A stretch of 64,000 nucleotides of DNA from Phlegmacium glaucopus. Taxonomy: Eukaryota > Basidiomycota > Agaricomycetes > Agaricales > Cortinariaceae. The first letter of the stretch is position 1. Every line of letters begins with the position of its first letter. Below are positions 57,073-64,000 of this stretch, piece after piece. The notes beneath the pieces are model-generated. The model saw only the letters and a list, made by a program, of their open reading frames with translations. It did not search any database and was not told the DNA's origin. The position numbers and the translations under genes were made by a program. The stretch covers positions 1 to 64,000 of the forward strand of contig MU130359.1 of NCBI GenBank assembly GCA_015039465.1, in the 5' to 3' direction.

Positions 57073-58264
57073 TCTTCAATTTATTTTTCTTCCCTGGGTA
57101 GTTGGTGTGTTTCTTTTATTCCGCATTTGTAGTTCTGCCTCTATCTAGATCATGTCCCCTACGTGAAAAGAAATTTTCTTGGAAAAAACACAGCATGGGA
57201 GGAAAGAAGTTCGATCGGACATCTGGTATTAAGAAAAGGACCGCCTGAACGTCATCTGTCGATGACGCTTCTTTTCAATGATATCGGCTCTTATCGGGTA
57301 TGGATTTTTTTAACTTCCTCGTCTGCAGATCGTCTGCTATATGACCCCCTACTTGCTCCAATCAGGCTTGTGGTTTTCCTTCGAAATACACAAAGTCATG
57401 AGTATAGAGGTCATACTTTGCAGATGCCAACTAAGCTGTTCACGGCGGATGGTCCTTGATCAGACTGAACCACGATCAACGACAACATTTAAATAACCCG
57501 ACCCAAAGCTCGACGACTGTCGTATGTATTAAAATCCTCTTGTTTAGGTTCTGTTTGGCACTGTGGACCAGTGAGCCGTCGTTGGCCAGTACTTAATCAT
57601 TGTACCATCGACGCATATGAAGTAGGTTCATGACCACTCAGGACGACTCCACGACTGTGGTTCTGTATGAGCTCAAGAGTCAGTTGCGACTTGTGTGCAT
57701 GGCTGTACTTGAGATGCCACATGCTATGCCAGCTATGGGCGCACCTCTGATCGCAGACACCTATTCCACTATCGTCGTTCGGACCCCCTAGGCATCTTTC
57801 GCCGAAGATTCCCAAGATGCCGCGGCGAGCCTAATTACATACAAGTTTTCCCTAGCAAAGTAACCAAGAAGATGACGTTCCATGTTTTGGAGGATGACAC
57901 TAATTTCACTGGCAAGTTCAGGGATCATCGCCCTTAATTTCGCCAACTGCCAGAAAAGTTGAGTTGCACTCTGCCCTGTGGTTGATAGCTTAGACAAATA
58001 TAATGGATTATTTAATAAAAGGTAAGAAACATCTGAGGTAGTTATGGTCGGGTAAAAAATTTAACGCTAACTTCTGTGCAACTTCTGTGGCACTATGCCT
58101 TATGACCTGTTTCGGGTTGGTCTGCTTTTCCTTGTTTTGCACAGTGCCACTGGCACAAACAGACAGGCACAAGCCAGCAATAATGTCACGTGACTGAAAA
58201 CGTACTACTGTTTTTTTTTTCGACCGAATTGGAATCTCCCGTACTCTTTCCCAACCACAACACC
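57073..58264. other. Spacer with weak coding-like stretches
   Basis: Minus-strand 57788-57997 reads QSATQLFWQLAKLRAMIPEL and on to GYFARENLY, and 57163-57459 plus is open, but neither has a recognisable domain or convincing splice partners. The last 100 bp should hold the promoter of the RRM gene. Confidence 0.4.
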
Positions 58265-59229
58265 ATGTCTGTCTCCATCTTCGCAAACGCTCTCCGTACT
58301 CAATCGAGACTTCGGGTGCTGACAGCCGCTCGTGTAGCACTCCCTGCTACAAGGAGTATCAGTTCGCTGGTTGCATTCAGGACAGCAGCACCCAAAAACG
58401 TGTCGCTTTCTGCGTCACGGTTGTTCACGACATCACAAGTAGCACGCTATGAATCGGATGGTGCCCCTAGAAATCCACCTAGCAGCACCATCTTCGTCGC
58501 AAACATCCCTTGGAGCGCTACAGAACAGGAGCTCTCGGAGGTCTTCACCGAGTTTGGTGAAGTCTTAGCTGTTAGAATCCGTGCGTTTTTTTTTTTGAAT
58601 TTTTTTTTTCCGACCCAGTTTTTCTTAATGATATTTCTTCTAGACATGAACTCGGAGGGTCGTCCCCGCGGAATTGCCCATATTGATTTCGCCAGTCAGG
58701 ACAGTGCTGTCGCTACTGTAGATTCGGCAGCGCAAGAGCCTATCCATTTCGCAGGCCGCGACTTGCGTATAGACTTTGCCGCTGGCATAAGGGAACGTCA
58801 ACAGGCCGTAATCGAGCCGAGCGAGAAACTTTACTTCTCAGGTTTGGCAGGTGAAGAGTCTGACATTAGGACTGTATTCCAGCAATTCGGTGATTCTATC
58901 GTCGATATCCATCTGTGTATGTTTACCTTCTCCTACTCGCATATCAACTCACTCACATGGAGTAACGCTTAATAGTAAGGAACCCCCAGACCGGAGAACG
59001 CAACCCGTCTGGTTTCCTTAAATTTTCAAGCACGGAGGCTGCTACGGATGCGTTGGAGGCCCTTAACGGTACTCAGACCCCTGAGGGCGATACTCTGACC
59101 TTGTCCTATGCTCGTCCCAGGAGAGCCCAATCTTTTGGCAATTCCGGCAATTCCAGCCAGGGTTCTCCAGGATCTTACAATGGACAACGCATTCGCAAAT
59201 CGTCGCCGCGTTGGAACAATGGACGCTAG
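58265..59229 (+). CDS. Two-RRM RNA-binding protein, probably mitochondrial, 280 aa
   Basis: Exons 58265-58580, 58644-58916 and 58976-59229 give 280 aa. The N-terminus is rich in Arg/Ser/Ala without acidic residues for about 60 residues (RLFTTSQVARYES), as in a mitochondrial presequence. RRM1 spans about 75-150 with IFVANIPW as RNP2 and RPRGIAHIDF as RNP1. RRM2 spans about 172-245 with LYFSGLAG as RNP2 and PSGFLKFSS as RNP1. A basic Ser/Gly/Asn tail closes it. It likely binds mitochondrial RNA, which is inference from the presequence. The first intron is 63 nt with no in-frame stop, so its retention would insert a Phe-rich loop into RRM1. Confidence 0.85.
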
Positions 59230-59463
59230 TGTCCCCTTCTGGTATCATCACAAAATCCTCCACGCTTCTTTCCCCCCTTCCGTTGCTCTCTCTATTGATT
59301 TATTTATTCGTCACTTCCTACCACTCACCATATAAACATCTTCGGTTTGGGAGGCTTCACAAAAAGGAGATAAATCAACCACTTGTATAGAGTGTACTCC
59401 AAGTTACTAATTTACCCATACATAAATAATGCCAACCATTGACCGAAATTTCAATGAAAACCG

Positions 59464-60691
59464 TCAGTCGCTAAGGGCAGCAAGGTAACTCTACGGGGAA
59501 CAAGAACATTTTAGGATGCTGGCTTTGAAGTTGTATATATATCTCTTACCTCTCGTTCCTCCAGGAATTCAAGATAGGTCAAGACCATAGCAATCCAAAA
59601 ACTTGTGTCTACGCCCAGTAATCGTTCCTCTGCTCTATCAACTTCAATTAAACCAGTCAAGGAACGAACTGTTAACAACGGTGTACGATCGTGGAAGACC
59701 AATAATGGTGGATGCAAGGGTAACGGAACGTTGTCTGTTGAGGTTGCGTCTGGTCCCAGCGCCACAGTGGATACGTACGGGGGTGGAGAAGAAAGAGGAC
59801 TGGGAGTCAGTAATCGAGATAAGGTGAATGAATTGGAATGTGACGGTTGATGGCTCTTCAAGATAGAAAGTGCACGGGTGAAGAAAGAGGCATTTGCTGG
59901 TTGATGCGTCGGTTGTATGGAGGAAGGAGCCAACACAAATTGAGTAATTTGTGTTGGGATTGGTTTCAAGGAACTTCGAAGGGAGGTGGAGGCAAAACTA
60001 CTAGATGAAGATCTTTCACCAATAGTTGGAGTAGGTGGGTAAGAGTGAATGCTAGCTGGACTTGATATATCGGCTTCGACTTCGTCGTCGTCATGGATCG
60101 TGAATGGTGTTGGTTCTTCTTCTCCAAGTTGAGCAGCAGCCCCTGGGATATTGGTACGAGAACTGAATGACATTGAGGCCTCAGTATGATATTGTGCCGT
60201 CTGAGGAACTGGTACTAATGGAATAAAAACCCCAGGTGGGAACCCAGGCGAGCGGATTCGAATGTACCATCCGCGTTTAGGTCGATGAATTGTCCAGCAG
60301 ATTGTATTTGTTGGATTATGCTAATATGATGATCCTCAGCGCCTCAAGAATCAAACGGTGGTAATACAATGCACTTACAACAAGGTTTTCGATGATCTCA
60401 TCTTCTCCAAGGAATCTTTCCTTCGACAAGTAGTAGTAAGCGTTGATATTGAACAAATAAATTGCTCCGAAATGAACCTTGTACCAAATAACTTTCTCTG
60501 AACCTTCTTCAGAGACGTTCACTCTCATATCTTGGAGAACATCCGAGCTTATTATCAATAGAACAAGGTAATTTTAACATAGGTTGAGTTCAGCAGAGTA
60601 AGATGCAACCTCACGATTTAACAGCATAACGGGCTGTTCTTGAATTCGAAGGTTCAGCCTGAGTTCCAACTCCAGAAGAAGGATGATGCAT
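59464..60691 (-). CDS. Conserved fungal protein of unknown function, 347 aa
   Basis: Minus-strand exons 60615-60691, 60379-60547, 59550-60320 and 59464-59490 total 1044 nt in frame. The N-terminal half is structured (SSDVLQDMRVNVSEEG, WYKVHFGAIYLFNINAYYYL, then KRGWYIRIRSPGFPPGVFIP). The middle is Ser/Thr/Pro-rich. A C-terminal TSFWIAMVLTYLEFLEERES helix ends in SYLAALSD. The tiny 27-nt last exon was found because the family-like ESYLAAL ending only appears after the GTAAGA donor. I do not recognise a named domain. The ATG at 60173 (MSFSSR) is an internal Met, not the start. Confidence 0.72.
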
Positions 60692-61119
60692 TTCTTGCTT
60701 TCAGTTCGGAGCGTTGGGGAAACTAATAAGATTGATTGATCATGGGTGTCAGTGGTAAACAAGCGCGGACCGGCAACTAAAATCCGACAAGTCATGAAAT
60801 ATCTAGGCATCAATAAGAAAAGTAACGATGATTCGTTCCTGCATTGGTAGACTCTAGAGTATATAGAATATATATCCCAAGGTGGTATAATGTGACGAAT
60901 GAAGATGACAACATTGGTGGGTCAAATAACGGTAAGAGTAGTAGTTGTAGAAGGGGAATGATTAGCGTTGAAGCCGGATGTACTCGTGCAAGATCGTAAA
61001 TCTAAGATTCTAGCTGATGAGTTTAGGATATGAAGGGGATGATCAGTAAGGTTGATGAGGAAAGAACATGGTCCAGGGCGGCCTTTTTTTCTGAAGTTTG
61101 GGGTACCCAAAGAATAACA
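60692..61119. other. Spacer between two minus-strand genes
   Basis: 428 bp, no ORF of note. It should hold the promoter of the 60691 gene and the 3' trailer of the methyltransferase gene. Confidence 0.4.
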
Positions 61120-62067
61120 TTAGAGAGCCTTGGCCTTGGCTTTTTGGGCGCGCTTGCTGTAGATCATGTCTGTGAAAGGTCTAGACGAAAGTTAGAGTGA
61201 TTTAAGAATAGATTTGAAAAAAAAACTGACCCTTCGAAACGCAGTGCAATGAGGTAAACAATGTACACGTAGAACGTGATAAACAAGCCAGCAGGTCTTT
61301 CATACCTATTGATGAGCAGTAAAGTCAGCGACAGTGCTTCAAGTTTCTTTGTTCGTTGAACTACGAGGTGAAGAGACGCTTACCAGAGCGCTGTAGCAGC
61401 AAAACACATGGTACTACCCACGTACATTGGATCCCGCAGGACATTGAAAGGGAACCTAATGAAAGGAGAATTGAAAAGATCAAAACCTTGCCTTAACAAA
61501 AGAGTAGCTGAACGTACCCTTCAACGCGATGGTCCATTAAAATTCCAAAGTAGTCACCAAGGAATGTGCCAGTCACACCCAGTGCCCATGTAGACGTAAT
61601 CACGAATACTTGACCAATAATAAACAGAGCAGCAGAGACAATGACTCTGTATTCTTCAGGAAGCAAGGCCTTTTGTGGCTGGTCGAACAGTGCAAGGTGA
61701 TATCTAGGTTCCATTATAAACATTAGGAGAGAAAGGAAATTGATAGCAAAAATAATTGAAACACGTACAGCTGGTCTCTCATAATTCCACAACAAAAAAT
61801 CATCACAGCAAGAAAGTAGCACCCGTATCTCGCATTGCCTCCAAAGATACGCGTGATAGTTTTGTTTCTGTATTCTGTTACATTCAAACATTAAGCAAAA
61901 TTGGACCAGCAAAAAAAAAAAAAGTGACACGTGCCGTTACGAGCAACAATGTTCCATGCTGTGGGGTTGAACAAAATGGCCAATAGAGAAATGTGTAGGG
62001 AAGTTTTGTTGACATCGACCAGAGAATGGAAATGGGCAAGGAGAATCTCAACATTCTTGGAATCCAT
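61120..62067 (-). CDS. OPI3: Phospholipid methyltransferase Opi3 type, 208 aa
   Basis: Six minus-strand exons (61941-62067, 61769-61874, 61518-61703, 61384-61455, 61231-61305, 61120-61180) give 208 aa, close to yeast Opi3 (206). Visible landmarks are LFNPTAWNIVAQYRNKT, GQVFVITSTWALGVTGTFLG and DYFGILMDHRVEGFPFNV, then RDPMYVGSTMCF and ALRFEGPFTDMIY, with a basic C-terminus (KRAQKAKAKAL). Four hydrophobic segments fit an ER membrane enzyme. It methylates phosphatidyl-monomethylethanolamine on to phosphatidylcholine with SAM; the GxG-type and terminal Glu SAM-binding parts are present. It lies head-to-head with the eL30 gene. Confidence 0.93.
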
Positions 62068-62415
62068 CGTAAGTCGTAAATGTAAAAGCTGAAGAGAAAG
62101 AATGGATTATATAATCTATGAATCATGATCTCGAGACGTCAACTGGGGCGGCAAGCGCCTTTCTGCAAGGAACTGCGTTTTCGCTTCCATAAACAAGCGC
62201 CGGATATTGATGTCGCCTATCTCAAAGTCATTATATCTATTTATATGCATCCAAACATTCAAAGTCAAGAGATTTGAGGAGAAGTTTACACTGTGGCAGT
62301 GCAACTTACGCGACCAAGGTCATGTGATTAGAGTCTTCGGAGTTCGAACCTTGATTTTTGGAACTGTACACACCTGGTACTCTGGAAAAAAATTGTACTC
62401 TCGACACCTACAACC
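62068..62415. promoter_or_regulatory. Bidirectional promoter of OPI3 and RPL30
   Basis: 348 bp between divergent start codons. A polypyrimidine stretch lies just before the OPI3 start on its strand (TTCTTTCTCTTC, about 62089-62100), and CTCTCGACACCTACAACC precedes the RPL30 ATG. Confidence 0.5.
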
Positions 62416-62908
62416 ATGGCTCCAACAAAACAATCCAAAGCCGCCAAATCCGCCGAGTCTATCTCTTCCAGACTCGCGCTTGTAGTTAAGTCAGGAAAAT
62501 ACACTCTTGGGTACAAGTCTGCCCTGAAGCAAATGCGAAGCGGCAAAGGTGAGCAATCTTTTCAAACTCGTCTCTTGGGGACTGGAGCATATATGGCTGA
62601 GAAGGTCCCTTCACTAATTTCTTTCCATAGCCAGACTTGTGCTCATTGCGGGCAACTGTCCTCCCCTTCGCAAGTCTGAGCTAGAATATTATGCCATGCT
62701 CTCAAAAACAACCGTGCATCATTTTGCCGGTACCAACGTCGCTCTGGGGACCGCTGCCGGAAAGCTCTTCCGTGTTGGGTATGTGCTCTTGCTCTGCATT
62801 TTCACCCTCTATCGGAGTTGACAGTGGTGGTGATCTTCTAGTGTTATGACCGTTAGCGACCAGGGTGATTCAGATCTACTGAACTTCGCTGAGGGTACCA
62901 CGGCATAA
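62416..62908 (+). CDS. RPL30: 60S ribosomal protein eL30, 115 aa
   Basis: Exons 62416-62548, 62631-62778 and 62842-62908 give 115 aa, near the usual length. [27 protein letters not shown]-like [38 protein letters not shown] and the ending [10 protein letters not shown] are hallmark stretches. It is a kink-turn RNA-binding protein of the large subunit. In yeast L30 regulates its own splicing by binding its transcript near the first donor; the first donor here is GGCAAAG|GTGAGC, but no kink-turn was checked. Confidence 0.96.
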
Positions 62909-63585
62909 GACAAGTTGTCTGTAGAATATTGTATCAATGTTCATATCCAGGATGCCTCACAAATTAGATCAACTTTTGGGTTCATAAATCCGGATAGGCC
63001 ATCCGGTAGCGATGGATGATAAGAACCAGAGCCCCAATCTCTCGTGCATGCGCCTGGTCTGCGGCAGACGCCTTTGCAGTGGCTTTCTTCATTCTGCTCT
63101 TGGTCACTAAGTTTCTTTCGCTGATACAAGGACGGCAGCGATATCCGTCACGCCCTCTGAGAGAATCTCAATGATGTCATCCATGACGGTTTGGTTTGAG
63201 CGCAAGAGATGGATAAGGTTGTCCTGAACAACGGTGGCAACCGATCCACGAGCTGCTGTGGACGATGAAACCCTTGTAAATGGTACGATATCGGTTTCAT
63301 CGCCCCTAAAAATGACATAAGTTTCCTGAGGTTTCCAAGTGCCGAAGTTTCACTGTTTTGGAGAGACTTTTGGGTTTTTGAGTCAAGACCCCTGATGGCT
63401 GGACTAAGTGGCTAGTACCGCCCAAATTTGGAAAAAGTACTAGAGCATATAGGGATTGTAATGTGGACCCACGAAAACCATATGGGGAACATCAATCAAA
63501 AATAAGTTTGTGGTCATCTAATTAGGACAACAAGAATTTATCTAATTTAATGAAAATCCACCAAATCAATAGTAAGTATGTATAC
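62909..63585. other. Spacer with a coding-like minus-strand stretch of unclear status
   Basis: On the minus strand from about 63308, after an acceptor-like TTTTTAG, the frame GDETDIVPFTRVSSSTAARG continues through VATVVQDNLIHLLRSNQTV and MDDIIEILSEGVTDIAAVL to a stop at 63110. A second frame (KKATAKASAADQAHAREIGA) follows. It looks like one or two exons of a small gene, but I could not find a start. Confidence 0.35.
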
Positions 63586-63999
63586 TTAGAGTCTCTTCAA
63601 AGCCTTCTTCCTCTTCTCTGCACCTGTCACAGCTGATCCAGTGGCTGACCTTTTAACGGCCTTGTTACCTGACACTCCTCCCACTCCAGCCGTAGAGGGC
63701 ATTCCCATGCCCATTCTAGGCTTTCCGCCGTTCCCAACATTTGCGTCAGCAGTCCCAAGTGGAGATGGCGAAGGATGACGCTCTTTCTGAGACACGCTGA
63801 CGTTCAAACCTTCTTTTTCCGAAGAAAGAGACGACTTGAGAGACACTGGGGGTCCAGGTGAAGCAGATTTGCGAGTGACGACAGGCATTGTAAAAGGCGT
63901 CGTCGGTACTGCTTTAGAAGATATAGATGTCGGTAGGGAAGATGATGTGCTTGCGGCAGTAGGTGAATTCAAGACTTTTGACGTGGATGCCACAGGTGA
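63586..63999 (-). CDS. 3' end of a Ser/Pro/Gly-rich protein, runs off the window
   Basis: The frame is open to the right edge (137 codons seen), with no Met in the first positions, so the start lies beyond 64000. Composition is Ser/Thr/Pro/Ala/Gly with basic patches (VVTRKSAS, KAVKRS) and a basic end EKRKKALKRL. GKPRMGMGMPSTAGVGG is a notable repeat-like part. Likely a disordered tail. No family can be assigned. Confidence 0.6.
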   Translation of the reverse strand, partial: SPVASTSKVLNSPTAASTSSSLPTSISSKAVPTTPFTMPVVTRKSASPGPPVSLKSSLSSEKEGLNVSVSQKERHPSPSPLGTADANVGNGGKPRMGMGMPSTAGVGGVSGNKAVKRSATGSAVTGAEKRKKALKRL

Positions 64000-64000
64000 A

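Noticed and set aside
57597..57997. Minus-strand frames 57597-57815 and 57788-57997 as a small gene
   Set aside because: Coding-like in places, but no intron joins them convincingly and no family is recognised; left as spacer.
59511..60173. Separate gene starting at the ATG at 60173
   Set aside because: The frame continues upstream without a stop into RGWYIRIRSPGFPPG and two further exons, so this ATG is internal.
1..64000. CRISPR arrays, operons, Shine-Dalgarno sites or bacterial starts
   Set aside because: The sequence is eukaryotic with spliceosomal introns. No regularly spaced identical repeats with unique spacers were seen, and TTG/GTG starts are not used here.

Overview
The window is nuclear DNA of a filamentous basidiomycete, most likely an Agaricomycete mushroom. 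Genes are split by many 45-70 nt GT/AG introns. Families typical of mushrooms are present: a KDZ-transposon cysteine-cluster protein, an expanded mushroom-only family, seven-helix membrane proteins, F-box/LRR remnants and a heme-thiolate peroxidase-2-like family. No species was assigned. All exon boundaries were worked out by hand from splice sites and reading-frame phase, and most models were checked by total length being divisible by three.

Left part (1-16 kb) is repeat-rich and decayed. It holds a KDZ element end, a 31-bp perfect inverted repeat, a five-exon mushroom-family gene, a minisatellite block with a 297-bp tandem duplication, a broken copy of the F-box/WD40 gene found intact at 16.7-20 kb (its end abuts a scrap of an RNA cytidine acetyltransferase gene), a decayed single-pass membrane protein gene, a seven-helix membrane protein gene, a decayed F-box/LRR gene and a four-exon membrane protein gene.

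Middle part (16.7-40.6 kb) is a gene-dense housekeeping stretch: an F-box/WD40/UIM protein (Ufo1-like), ARPC5, Rheb GTPase, a BAR-SH3 protein, an Snf12/SMARCD chromatin-remodelling subunit, a cytochrome P450 with 17 introns, Tah18 diflavin reductase, an Lcl3-like nuclease, a proline/serine-rich single-exon gene and an OTU deubiquitinase. A MITE-like element lies between the BAR-SH3 and Snf12 genes.

The most unusual region is 43.0-55.9 kb. It is an array of four diverged tandem units of about 3.2 kb. Each carries a plus-strand small basic protein ORF facing a minus-strand peroxidase-2-like gene, and each ends with a remnant of the start of the gene found complete at 55889. A 653-bp element with 26-bp perfect terminal repeats and an 8-bp target duplication sits in unit 2, and a 288-bp probable solo LTR sits in unit 3. 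The other units supply the empty sites. The peroxidase-like proteins appear to lack the usual heme-ligand and acid-base motifs.

Right part (55.9-64 kb) holds an unknown gene, a two-RRM protein with a probable mitochondrial presequence, a conserved unknown protein, OPI3-type phospholipid methyltransferase, ribosomal protein eL30 (head-to-head with OPI3), and the 3' end of a gene leaving the window.
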